From NCBI GenBank assembly GCA_947629515.1, contig CANRDY010000002.1:62001-126000 (forward strand): a stretch of 64,000 nucleotides of DNA, in the 5' to 3' direction. The translations under genes and the position numbers were made by a program. This document shows, in pieces, positions 18,905 to 29,100 of the stretch. The notes under the pieces are model-generated. The model worked only from the letters and a program-made list of their open reading frames with translations, had not been told where the DNA came from and ran no database searches. The first letter of the stretch is position 1, and each line of letters begins with the position of its first letter. The DNA is from an uncultured Clostridia bacterium. GTDB taxonomy: Bacteria; Bacillota; Clostridia; Christensenellales; Borkfalkiaceae.

Positions 18905-20029
18905 ATGCGTTCGAATTGTGTTGCGGTGTTGGATATACGTTCTTCCGAACTCGTCGCCGTCGTGGGCGAACGGGGGGTAAACAACACGTTCATAATCAAG
19001 AGCAAATTCAACGTTGCGTACGGCGGCTACGGCGAGGGGGATTTTTTAGACGCTTCTGATTTTATAGCCGCCGCGACCGAAGCCGTGGGCAACGTTCTGG
19101 CGAGCGCGGGCAATATCAAAACCTTTTTCGTGGGCGTTCCGGGGGAATTTCTCGCCCTCGAAACCAACGAAAAAATTATTTCGTTCCCCTCGGCAAAGCG
19201 CATCAACAAAAACGACAAGGCGGCTTTGTCGGAGCTTGCCAACGTGGGCGTTTCGAACGGTTGGAGCAAGGTGCGCGAAAGTTGCCTTTACTACGTGCTT
19301 TCGGACAAGCGTAAAGTAATTCAGCCCGTCGGAGCGGTGAGCGACAGCCTGCAAGGTAAATTTTGCTTCTTCAAGTGTAAAAACATATTTGCCAACTACT
19401 TGAAAGAGGTGTTCAAAAAGTTCCCGCGCGTTGCCGCCATCAAACTTTTGCCCTTGCCTTTTGCCGAAGCAATGTATCTTATCGAACCCGAAAAACGCGA
19501 CGAGTGCGCCGTGCTTTTCGACCTCGGATATATCTCGTCGACGTACAGCGTCGTATGCGGCAACGGGCTTTTGTACAGCAAGTCGTTCTCCCTCGGCATA
19601 GGTCACATTGCCTATTGGCTTTCGGACGAGTTCGAAATTCCCTTCGACGTTGCGGCGACCTTCCTTTCGACCGTCAACCTCAACGCCGTTGAAAAGCTGA
19701 GTACGACCGAGGAATGTATTTACGAGGGCGAAACTTACAGGTTCCCCACAATATCTTTGCGCGACAAAATACGCGAAGGTCTCGACCTTATATGCCAGCT
19801 CATAGAGGAGTGCAGACAGGAATTTAAGGCGAAGAGCTTAGAGGGTAAACCCCTTTTGATCACGGGCGAGGGCGTAAAGACGGTACGGGGAGCGGTGGAT
19901 CACCTTTCGGGCAGACTTGTAAAGCCCGTCGAAATAGTCGTTCCACGCGTGCCTTATTACGACAAGCCGCAGTTCTCATCGACTTTGAGCTTGCTCGATC
20001 TTGCGCTTTCGGATTCGCTCGCAAAATAA
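18905..20029 (+). CDS. Divergent FtsA-like actin-fold cell-division protein
   Basis: AVLDIRSSELVAVVGERG (phosphate-1-like), CAVLFDLGYISSTYSV (phosphate-2-like), LLITGEGV (adenosine-like), directly upstream of ftsZ; start set after the mapped promoter. Confidence 0.7.
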   Translation: MRSNCVAVLDIRSSELVAVVGERGVNNTFIIKSKFNVAYGGYGEGDFLDASDFIAAATEAVGNVLASAGNIKTFFVGVPGEFLALETNEKIISFPSAKRINKNDKAALSELANVGVSNGWSKVRESCLYYVLSDKRKVIQPVGAVSDSLQGKFCFFKCKNIFANYLKEVFKKFPRVAAIKLLPLPFAEAMYLIEPEKRDECAVLFDLGYISSTYSVVCGNGLLYSKSFSLGIGHIAYWLSDEFEIPFDVAATFLSTVNLNAVEKLSTTEECIYEGETYRFPTISLRDKIREGLDLICQLIEECRQEFKAKSLEGKPLLITGEGVKTVRGAVDHLSGRLVKPVEIVVPRVPYYDKPQFSSTLSLLDLALSDSLAK

Positions 20030-20065
20030 TTTCAGCCTGTAAAAAAGTCCGAAATTTCTCAATTT

Positions 20066-20089
20066 AGAACACACATAAGAACACACGTT
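20066..20089. repeat. 12-bp tandem duplication upstream of ftsZ
   Basis: AGAACACACATA / AGAACACACGTT. Confidence 0.7.
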
Positions 20090-20139
20090 TTTATATATCG
20101 AACGCACAATTTACCACATACGGTTTACGGAGGTTACAA

Positions 20140-21606
20140 ATGTTTAACGATTACGGCGGGTTCGAACCTGATTCGAGCGCAGTTCCCGAAACGCCCGCGC
20201 CCATTTCAGGGAGGGCGAAAATAAAGGTCATAGGCGTAGGCGGCGCAGGCAATAACGCCGTCAACAGAATGTTGCAGGCAGACGTGTCGGGCGCAGAGTA
20301 CTACGTTGTAAATACCGACAGCCAAATCCTTGCGCTGTCGCGTTGCAAAAACAAAATTCAGATAGGCGTCAACCTTACCAAAGGTCTCGGCGCGGGAGCC
20401 GACCCCGAAATAGGCAGAAAGGCGGCGGAAGAGAATATTGACGAGCTTACCAAAGCCGTCGAGGACACCGACCTTCTGTTTATAACGGCGGGAATGGGCG
20501 GCGGAACGGGCACGGGCGCCGCGCCTATAATCGCAAAGATCGCCCGCGACAAAAAGATACTTACCGTCGCTATCGTCACCGAACCTTTCGGGTTCGAGGG
20601 CAAAAGGCGCATGGAGAATACGATCAAGGGTATCGACAACCTCAAAAAGTACGTCGACACTCTCATCGTCATTCCCAACGATAAGATAAAGGAAGTCATT
20701 GCCGAAAACACATCTCTTCCCGAGGCTCTCAAAGTTGCCGACGACATTTTAAGACAGAGCATAAAGGGCTTGACCGAGCTTATCGTCAACCCCTCGCTCA
20801 TAAATCTCGACTTTGCCGACGTTCGCACCATACTCAAAGACAAGGGTGTAGCGCACCTCGGCGTGGGCATTGCCAAGGGCGAGAACAGAGTTATCGAGGC
20901 AGTCCGCGTTGCCGTTTTAAGCCCCTTGCTCGAAACGACTATCGAGGGCGCGCGCGGCGTTATTCTCAATATCGTCGGCGGCAACGACCTCACTTTTGAA
21001 GAAGTCAACGCGGCGGCGGAGCTTGTGAAGAGCGTCGTCGACGCTTCGGCAAACATAATCTTCGGCGCGCGTATCGATCCCAACGCGCACGACGAGGTTG
21101 AAATTACCATAATCGCAACGGGCTTCCCCGGCTCTTCGGGCAAACCCGCAGAGGAGACCCCCCGATACAGACCGTCCACGCCCAATTCGGACGTTTTGGG
21201 AATACCCCGCCGCAACGACGCGACTATATATCCGCCCGTAAACGAGAGCGGTGTGGATAACGGGCTTCGCAGAAGATTGAGCGAAGCGGACAATTACAAT
21301 AACGGCGGCTATAATAACGGAGGAAATAACGGCGGGAACGGAAGCGCAGGCTACAACGCACAGCCGCAGGTACAGCCGCAATATCCGCCGCAGTACCCGC
21401 CCCAACAGCCTCAACCCCAACCCCCGACCGAGCGTTACGATCGTCCCGCGGAAAACCCCGCCGCCCCGCGCGAGCAGGCGCAGACCCCGCCAACACAGGA
21501 AACCGCTCCCGCGGACGAACATATCGACCGCTCCGAAAGCGATTCGAAACTTCCGCTCTTTGTAAGAATTATGAAGAACATGAAGAGGAACAACAACGGA
21601 CAGTAA
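20140..21606 (+). CDS. ftsZ: Cell division protein FtsZ
   Basis: GVGGAGNNAVNRM, GMGGGTGTGAAP, GANIIFG-like ASANIIFGA; GGAGG RBS; N/P/Q-rich linker and basic C-terminal peptide. Confidence 0.97.
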   Translation: MFNDYGGFEPDSSAVPETPAPISGRAKIKVIGVGGAGNNAVNRMLQADVSGAEYYVVNTDSQILALSRCKNKIQIGVNLTKGLGAGADPEIGRKAAEENIDELTKAVEDTDLLFITAGMGGGTGTGAAPIIAKIARDKKILTVAIVTEPFGFEGKRRMENTIKGIDNLKKYVDTLIVIPNDKIKEVIAENTSLPEALKVADDILRQSIKGLTELIVNPSLINLDFADVRTILKDKGVAHLGVGIAKGENRVIEAVRVAVLSPLLETTIEGARGVILNIVGGNDLTFEEVNAAAELVKSVVDASANIIFGARIDPNAHDEVEITIIATGFPGSSGKPAEETPRYRPSTPNSDVLGIPRRNDATIYPPVNESGVDNGLRRRLSEADNYNNGGYNNGGNNGGNGSAGYNAQPQVQPQYPPQYPPQQPQPQPPTERYDRPAENPAAPREQAQTPPTQETAPADEHIDRSESDSKLPLFVRIMKNMKRNNNGQ

Positions 21607-21640
21607 GTTGCCGTTTTACAAAGTTTGAATATCGTAAGGC

Positions 21641-21669
21641 AAGCCCGCGGCTTAAAAAGCCGCGGGCTT
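21641..21669 (+). terminator. Perfect 13-bp hairpin after ftsZ
   Basis: AAGCCCGCGGCTT-AAA-AAGCCGCGGGCTT, weak U-tract. Confidence 0.6.
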
Positions 21670-21733
21670 AGCGTTCCCCAAACTCAGTGTTCCCCAACAA
21701 CTCAGCGTTCCACCCCAAAACACAGCTTTCACC
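21670..21733. repeat. Degenerate tandem repeat downstream of ftsZ
   Basis: AGCGTTCCCCAAACTC / AGTGTTCCCCAACAACTC / AGCGTTCCACCCCAAAACAC / AGCTTTCACC; periods 16, 18, 20. Confidence 0.75.
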
Positions 21734-21783
21734 GAAATATAAATATATTTTTATGAAAGTCGGATATAGTTTGATATTTCATA

Positions 21784-21829
21784 TAAAAAATAGAGGTTCT
21801 CCCGAAGAGAGGGGGAACCGCTATTTTTA
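21784..21829. terminator. Bidirectional terminator between ftsZ and spoVG
   Basis: AAAAATAGAGGTTCTCCC...GGGGGAACCGCTATTTTT. Confidence 0.8.
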
Positions 21830-21870
21830 CAAATTCAGTATTATTTAACTGACGGAAAATCTAAAATGAC

Positions 21871-22134
21871 TTAACCTTTAAGTTCATCATAGTAAGCCGT
21901 AAGGATTGCTTGTTTTAAAAGTTCTCGGGTCTCGGTGTTCAGCGGATGTGCAATATCCTTATATTCGCCATCGTTAGTTTTTCTGCTGGGCATCGCAATA
22001 AACGCGCCTTCTGTCGATTCTATCACTTTTATGTCGTGAATAACAAAGCACTCGTCAATGGTGATAGAAGCTACAGCTTTAAGTTTATTGTCCTCCTTGT
22101 TAACTAATCTGATTCGTACATCTGTGATTTTCAT
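21871..22134 (-). CDS. spoVG: Septation protein SpoVG
   Basis: [52 protein letters not shown]. Confidence 0.97.
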   Translation of the reverse strand: MKITDVRIRLVNKEDNKLKAVASITIDECFVIHDIKVIESTEGAFIAMPSRKTNDGEYKDIAHPLNTETRELLKQAILTAYYDELKG

Positions 22135-22281
22135 AATACACCTACCAGATTATACTTTCATTGATTATATTGTACAATAAAAGAAAATTAATTTCAATAG
22201 TTAATGTAAAAATTTTTTACGTTTTTATCAAAATTATTTATTTTTCGTGCTAATTTTTATGATTTATTAATAAAATTTAAT

Positions 22282-23643
22282 ATGCAGAACGCGTTTTACG
22301 AAAATTTTGACAGTTTTTATTTTATCGGAATAGGCGGAGTGAGCATGAGCGCGCTTGCCCGATATCTTACTTACCGCGGAAAAAAGACGGCGGGAAGCGA
22401 CGTTTGCGTTAACCGATACGTCGAGGAACTGCGAAAAGAGGGTATAGCCGTTTCGACCTGTCCCGAAAAGGAGAGCCTTGCAGACTTCGACGTGGTCGTT
22501 TATACCGACGCTATCCCCGAAAACGATTTAAGGCTTGCCGAAGCCAAAAGACTTGGCAAATATATTATTTCCCGCGGTCAGCTTTTATATGAGATAAGCC
22601 GAAATTTCAACAACGTGATAGCCGTTTCGGGCTGTCACGGCAAAACGACGTGCACGGCGATGCTCGCACACATATTTTTTGCGGCGGGCAAAAATTTTTG
22701 CGCGCACATAGGCGGCAGAGACAAAAAATTTTCGAATATGTTTTGCGGCGGTTACGATTATTTCATAACCGAGGCGTGCGAATATAAAAAGAACTTTCTT
22801 TTATTAAAGCCCGATATAGCGGTAATTTTAAACAGCCGCCCCGATCACCTCGAATGTTACGGAAGCGAAGAGAACTTAAAACAATGCTACAAGCAGTTCG
22901 CTTCTTCCGCGCCCATAAAAATCGCCCTCTACGGCGACGTCATAGACGAATGTCTTACGTTCGGGTTCGACCGAAACGCGAATTACAGCGCGAAGAATAT
23001 TGTCGGGAACGGGGGCTTATATTCCTTTACGGCGTACGAGGGCGACAGCGAGTTGGGGAGAGCCGAACTGTCGATTTACGGCAAGCACAACGTGTTGAAC
23101 GCGCTCGCCGCCATAGCCGTTGCAAGGAGCGCGCAGATACCCTTTTGCAAAATAAAGGAAGGGCTTAAAAATTTTACGGGAGTCGAAAGGCGGTTCGAAA
23201 GCATAGGCGAAATAAACGGGGCGGAGTGCATAGCCGACTACGCGCACCACCCCGACGAGATCCGCGCAACCCTCCGCGCCGCCAACAAACTAACCGATGG
23301 TCGCCTTTTCGTCGTGTTTCAGCCTCACACTTATTCGAGAACGCGCGCGCTGTTCAAGCACTTCGTAAGGGTCCTTTCACCCATAAATAATCTTTTGATA
23401 TACAGAACATACGCCGCCCGCGAATACTTTGACGACGGCGGGAGCGCGCTCACGCTCTCGCAAAAGATAAAAAAATCCCGCTACGGCGACAGCGAGCGGG
23501 ATATTCTCGATTTTCTGTCCAAAGCCGAAGCGGGCGATAAAATTTTGTTTTTGGGGGCGGGGGATATCTACGAAATAGCCTTGCGGCTCATCAAAAGTCT
23601 ATCTCCGAACCCGTCCGTGCGCGTGCGACCCAAAAATCAATGA
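22282..23643 (+). CDS. murC: UDP-MurNAc--L-alanine ligase
   Basis: FIGIGGVSMSALARYL, SGCHGKTTCTAML, HHPDEIRATL, FQPHTYSRTRAL. Confidence 0.95.
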   Translation: MQNAFYENFDSFYFIGIGGVSMSALARYLTYRGKKTAGSDVCVNRYVEELRKEGIAVSTCPEKESLADFDVVVYTDAIPENDLRLAEAKRLGKYIISRGQLLYEISRNFNNVIAVSGCHGKTTCTAMLAHIFFAAGKNFCAHIGGRDKKFSNMFCGGYDYFITEACEYKKNFLLLKPDIAVILNSRPDHLECYGSEENLKQCYKQFASSAPIKIALYGDVIDECLTFGFDRNANYSAKNIVGNGGLYSFTAYEGDSELGRAELSIYGKHNVLNALAAIAVARSAQIPFCKIKEGLKNFTGVERRFESIGEINGAECIADYAHHPDEIRATLRAANKLTDGRLFVVFQPHTYSRTRALFKHFVRVLSPINNLLIYRTYAAREYFDDGGSALTLSQKIKKSRYGDSERDILDFLSKAEAGDKILFLGAGDIYEIALRLIKSLSPNPSVRVRPKNQ

Positions 23644-24739
23644 ACTGCCTTGCGCGCCTCGGGGAACGCCCGCCTTTGCACACCGCCCAGCGTTCGGCAA
23701 GCAACAAAAGCTGTTCGTCGGGCGTTACGCCCGCGTCCTCGGCAAGCTGTTTTACAATCGAAAGATACTGATCCTTGCTAGTAGCCGAGAACATTACCGT
23801 AAGCCCGAAGCGGTCCGAAAGGGAGAGCTGTTCGTCGAGTTCGTCGCTGACGTGCACGGCGTTCTCCCTCGTCTCGCGGTTTTCGCGGACGACGTGTCTG
23901 CGGTTTGAAGTTGCAACGACCATGGCGTTTCCGCAATAGCGGCAGCTTCCCTCGAGGTTGGCTTTAAGGTCTGTAAGCCGCTCGTCGTTATCCTGCAACG
24001 AAAGGTCATCGATAAATATTATAAATTTCATGGGCAAAGTATTCACTTTGTCCTTTATTTCGCGTATCAGGTTGATATTTTTTGGGGAAAGCTCGATGAG
24101 CCTCAAACCGCTTTCGGCATATTTTTTGACCATGGCGTGAACCGAAGAGGACTTCCCCGTGCCGCGATCGCCATACAACAGCATATTGGCATACGGCAAG
24201 TCTGAAAGGAAGGCTTTTACGTTTTCCTCTATCTGCCGCTTTTCGAACTTATAATCTTTGAGCTGTTCCAAAGAAATGGGGTTGATGTGCTCTATTGGAA
24301 CAATATCGCCCTTTTCATAGGTGAACGAAGTGTATTTAAGATACCTTCCGAACCCCGCCGCGGGATACAGCGCGGCGGCTTTATCATAAAATTCCTCGGG
24401 GGTCAGGTCTGTCTTTCCGACTTCGAAATAGTTTTCGGACGAAAGGGTCGCGAGCGAGTTGAAGATTATCCGCAAGTCGCCAAGGTATGCGCTTTTGAGG
24501 TATTCCGACGGCTGCTTATGCGAGGCAAGGCACAGCGAAAGCGGGTTCTCGTCGAAGAGTATGAGGTCGGTCACATATTTGCAAAAATCATTTTCGGCGT
24601 TAAAAGCAAAGACGGCGCGCAGAAGTTCCGAAAAGTCGTTTTTGCCGAGCGTATATCCCGCAAAGGCGGCAAAAACTTTATCGCCCGATAAGCCGTGCAA
24701 AACGGTCAAATTTTCAAGATTTTCCGTCATAATATTCAC
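23591..24739 (-). CDS. DUF815 family AAA ATP-binding protein
   Basis: LLYGDRGTGKSSSVHAMV, IIFIDDLSLQ, ATSNRRHVVRE, SLSDRFGLT. Confidence 0.88.
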   Translation of the reverse strand: MNIMTENLENLTVLHGLSGDKVFAAFAGYTLGKNDFSELLRAVFAFNAENDFCKYVTDLILFDENPLSLCLASHKQPSEYLKSAYLGDLRIIFNSLATLSSENYFEVGKTDLTPEEFYDKAAALYPAAGFGRYLKYTSFTYEKGDIVPIEHINPISLEQLKDYKFEKRQIEENVKAFLSDLPYANMLLYGDRGTGKSSSVHAMVKKYAESGLRLIELSPKNINLIREIKDKVNTLPMKFIIFIDDLSLQDNDERLTDLKANLEGSCRYCGNAMVVATSNRRHVVRENRETRENAVHVSDELDEQLSLSDRFGLTVMFSATSKDQYLSIVKQLAEDAGVTPDEQLLLLAERWAVCKGGRSPRRARQFIDFWVARARTGSEIDF

Positions 24740-24823
24740 CGTGAATATTTTTTGTATATTATATACTTTTTGCTTTTTTTATGCAAATTTTTTGGGTAAT
24801 TTTTTTAAAAAAATTAATATTGC

Positions 24824-24852
24824 TTGACTTATGCACGTAAAACTATTATAAT
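24824..24852 (+). promoter_or_regulatory. SigA promoter of ilvC
   Basis: TTGACT (24824-24829), 17-nt spacer, TATAAT (24847-24852). Confidence 0.8.
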
Positions 24853-24884
24853 TTTTCAAAAATATGAATTTCGGAGGAAGCAAA

Positions 24885-25916
24885 ATGTCCAAAATATTTT
24901 ACCAAAGCGACTGCGATCTCAACGTTCTTAAAAATAAAACGGTTGCCATAATAGGTTACGGCAGTCAGGGGCACGCGCACGCCCTTAATTTACGCGACAG
25001 CGGAGTCAAAGTAATCGTCGGACTTCACAAGGGCGGCAAGTCGTGGGCAAAGGCAGAGGCGGCGGGCTTCGGCGTTTACACCGTTGCGGAAGCCGCAAAG
25101 CAGGCAGACATAGTTATGATGCTCATCAACGACGAAAGACAGGCGCAGGTCTATAAGGAGAGCGTCGAACCCAACCTTAAAGACAGCGCGGCGCTTGCGT
25201 TTGCGCACGGGTTCAATATCCATTACAAACAGATAGTTCCGCCCGCAAATATCGACGTGTTCATGATAGCTCCCAAAGGACCGGGGCACACCGTTCGTTC
25301 AGAGTATCAGGAGGGGAAGGGCGTTCCTTGCCTTGTCGCCGTTCACCAAAACGCCACGGGCAAAGCCCTCGACATAGCTCTTGCGTATGCCGCTGGAATA
25401 GGCGGCGCGCGTGCGGGCGTTCTCGAAACGACTTTCAAGTGCGAAACCGAGACCGACCTCTTCGGTGAACAAGCTGTGCTCTGCGGCGGCGTTACCGCGC
25501 TCATGAAAGCTGGGTTCGAAACGCTTGTCGAGGCGGGTTACGATCCCAAGAACGCATACTTCGAATGTATACACGAAATGAAACTTATCGTCGACCTTAT
25601 CTATAAGGGCGGGTTCTCGATGATGAGATATTCCATTTCCGACACGGCGGAGTTCGGCGATTACGAGACGGGCAAACGCCTCATCACCGACGAGACCAAA
25701 AAGGAGATGAAAAAAGTGCTCGAAGAGATACAGGACGGTACTTTCGCCTCCAAATGGATTGCCGAAAACAACAACGGCAGAGCGCACTTCAACGCAAAGC
25801 GCGAACTCGAAGCCTCGCACCCGCTTGAACAGGTGGGGGCGGAGATCCGCAAAATGTATTCGTGGAACGATTCCGACAGCATCTTCGAAGCCGAAAAAGG
25901 CAAGCGTAAACTTTGA
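24885..25916 (+). CDS. ilvC: Ketol-acid reductoisomerase
   Basis: [35 protein letters not shown] before ATG at 24885. Confidence 0.97.
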   Translation: MSKIFYQSDCDLNVLKNKTVAIIGYGSQGHAHALNLRDSGVKVIVGLHKGGKSWAKAEAAGFGVYTVAEAAKQADIVMMLINDERQAQVYKESVEPNLKDSAALAFAHGFNIHYKQIVPPANIDVFMIAPKGPGHTVRSEYQEGKGVPCLVAVHQNATGKALDIALAYAAGIGGARAGVLETTFKCETETDLFGEQAVLCGGVTALMKAGFETLVEAGYDPKNAYFECIHEMKLIVDLIYKGGFSMMRYSISDTAEFGDYETGKRLITDETKKEMKKVLEEIQDGTFASKWIAENNNGRAHFNAKRELEASHPLEQVGAEIRKMYSWNDSDSIFEAEKGKRKL

Positions 25917-25966
25917 AAAAGGTCAAACGCATACTTTGATAAAAAATTTTATGCTTTAAGTTTAAG

Positions 25967-26000
25967 GGCGGCGCGTAAAAAATACGCGCCGCCTCATTTT
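25967..26000 (+). terminator. Terminator after ilvC
   Basis: GGCGGCGCGTA-AAAAA-TACGCGCCGCC then TCATTTTATAT. Confidence 0.75.
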
Positions 26001-26136
26001 ATATATAAATATTTATATATAAAAAGCCGAAAACCCTTTTGATTTTGTTGTTATTTTACGCGAGAAATGTTATAATATATTCCGAACGTAAAGTTTTATA
26101 TTAAATAGCGATATTTCGGCTTCGGGGTATATAATA

Positions 26137-29100
26137 GTGAAAGACAGAAAAAAAGACAAAACGGGCAAAGTCTCGTATATATTTACGCGCGAAACGCTGG
26201 GGATGACGCTCATGCTTTTCTGTGCGCTCGTGTTTGTAATGTTGCTCACGCGCGAGCATGTGTTCAGCTCGATGGGAGAGGCTATCTGTACATTTATGTA
26301 CGGAACTTTCGGCTACGGTTCGTACATCATAGTCGCGCTTTTAGCTTACCTCAGCGAATGGCTCGTGTTCGAAAAGAAGTTAAAACTCAACAAAAAGATA
26401 GTTCTGACGGTATCCCTTTCGATAGTAATGCTGTTTTTGCTCATTCACTCGATAACTTCGAGCGGAATTTCGCTTTCAAACTACGGCGGCTACCTTTCGG
26501 ACTGCTACACCAACGCCGCGCAGGGTTGGGGCGGCTATACGTTCGGCGGGGTCATATGCGGATTGATTGTCTATCCCGTCGCGTTTTTAACGACGTTTAT
26601 AGGCGCGTATGTAGTATTTTCGGTTCTTCTTGCGGGTTCGCTCTATCTTGTGTTTATGACGGCAAAGCGCAATTTGCCCGCTTCGGAAAAGAAAGAAGCC
26701 GTTGCGGCGGGCGCGCAAGCCGATTATAAAGAACCCGTGCAGGAGACCGTTACCACCCAGCCCGATCACGTATATTCGGTAGTTGACCACGAGATAGTCG
26801 ACACCGTAAGTTTTTCGCCCGAACGCCACGCGCAGGACGCTCAGCCCGAACAGCCGACGGAAGAGACGGGAAGATCGGCGCAGGAGGACGCAAGGCAGAT
26901 ATTGCTCAGACGAGACGGCTCTGCCGCGGAAAGTTACAGGCGCAACCTCATTTTCAGCGAGGATTCCTACTTCAACCATTCTCACAGCACCGACGAGGAC
27001 TATTACAGCAGTTTCGGCGGCAGTCCTCAGGAACAGCCACAGCAGGCGCAACCTCAGCAAGCACAGCCGCAGACATATTCGGATATGTATCAAAGCGGCG
27101 TGATCGAAGAACCCGCGGGTCAGCCGCCCGTAAGTTCGGTGAGCGAACAGACCGCGCAAAGCTATTCCGCCGCGGAAGACTATCCCGCAGAAATGCATGA
27201 GGACGGTATCGAAGTCGTCCCGCCCCGCACGTACGGCGAGGAAGAGCAGCAGGTTCAAGACGAGTATCCCGCCGAAGTACAGCCGCCCGTCGACGACAGC
27301 CGCGGCGATATAGTAAGAGAAAGTTATGTCGAACGTCTTTCCGATACTGACGGCGAAGACGTGCGCCGCGATCCCGCCGAACCCGAAAATTCTTCGGAGA
27401 ACACCGAAGAGACGGGCAGAGACGGCTTTGCAAGACCGCGCGGCGACGACAGACAGGATATTTTACCCCGCGACGAAAGGGAGAGCGGAAGAGAGAGCAG
27501 AGCGAGCGATCTTTTCTCGGACGACGAGAACGACGGAGAGAACGGCGACGACGTTTATCCCGATCTTGGCGAAAGGCTCGGCGGCAGAGACAGGCTCGAC
27601 GGCGATTCGTCTTTGAGGCGCGTTGACGACCGCAGAGGCGAAACGGCGGGCGACCGTTCGTCCGAAATCGGCGGTCGTTCTGTCGACCGCGCTTCCGATC
27701 GCACTCCCGACCGCGCTTCCGATAACCCGCTCGGCAGAAGAGATCTGACGGGTGAGGGGCGTATCACGGGCGATCGTTCGACAACAGACCGCCCGACGGG
27801 AGACGTCCGCCCCATAAGGGGAGTCGCCCCCATCGGTTCGCAGAAGCCCGAACCGCAAGAGGAGAAGCCCGAAGAAAAGCCCGTTCACGTGTGGAAGAAA
27901 TACGTTCGTCCGCCCCTCGATCTGCTCGACGACTATCCCGAAGTCAACAACGTCAACACTGCCGAGATAGAGGACAGCAAGAATATAATTATCGACACCC
28001 TCAAACGGTTCAACATCGATTGCGAAATAGCCAACGTCACCATAGGACCTGCGATAACGCGTTACGACGTAACCATTCTCGACCGTGCGAACATCAAGCG
28101 TTCGCTCAGCTATAAAGACGAAATCGCCATTTCGTTGATGAAAGACAACGTAAATACCTATCTTAACTTCTCAAAGGGCGCGCTTTCGATAGAAGTTCCC
28201 AACCGCAACAGAGCGATAGTGGGACTGAAAGGTTTGCTCGCAAGCCCCAAATTCATAAACAGCAAGCCCAATTCAATCGTGTTCGGGCTCGGCAAAAACG
28301 TCGACGGCGAAGTCGTTTGCCCCGACATAACCAAAATGCCCCACCTGCTTGTAGCGGGTACTACGGGCAGCGGTAAAAGTATTTGCCTCAGCGCGCTCCT
28401 TATAAGCCTTTTGTATAAGTACGGACCCGACGAATTAAGACTCATTCTCGTCGACCCCAAGCAGGTCGAGTTTATCCCCTACGATAAGCTCCCGCATCTT
28501 ATGATAAACGAGATAATCTTCGACGTTACCAAAGCTCTTAAAGCCCTCGACTGGGCGGTAAAGGAAATGGAACGCCGCTACACGCTCTTTAAGGAGATGT
28601 CCGAAACTTCCGTAACCACAAAGAACCTCGAGGAGTATAACGCTCACCTGCAGGAGGGCGAGCAAAAACTGCCCAAGATAGTTATAATCCTCGACGAGTT
28701 CGGCGACCTTATGATGCAAGCCAAAAAAGACATACAGTCGAAGATAATTTTGCTTGCGCAAAAGGCGCGCGCGTGCGGTATTCACCTCATTCTCGCAACA
28801 CAGCGTCCTTCGGTAGACTGCATAACGGGTCTTATCAAGTCGAACCTTCCCACGAGGATAGGCTTCAAAGTCAACTCGTTCGACGATTCGAGGACTATTT
28901 TCGACAAGGGCGGCGCGGAAAAACTGCTGGGCAAGGGCGACCTCTATTTCAGATCCGCCGACCAGCCCGACCTTGCGCGTATTCAAGGGTGCTTTGTCGA
29001 CAGCCATGAAGTGCAGAAAGTTACCGACTTTGTTAAACAGCACAACGAAACATATTTCGATCCCGACGCAAGCAGTTTTATAAACAAGAAAGACGACGAA

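Noticed and set aside
20358-21293. 311-aa minus-strand ORF opposite ftsZ
   Set aside because: Ser/Leu-rich shadow of ftsZ, no family resemblance.
23467-23505. Hairpin ATCCCGCT...AGCGGGAT inside murC
   Set aside because: 12-nt loop, no U-tract, deep in coding sequence; likely coincidental.
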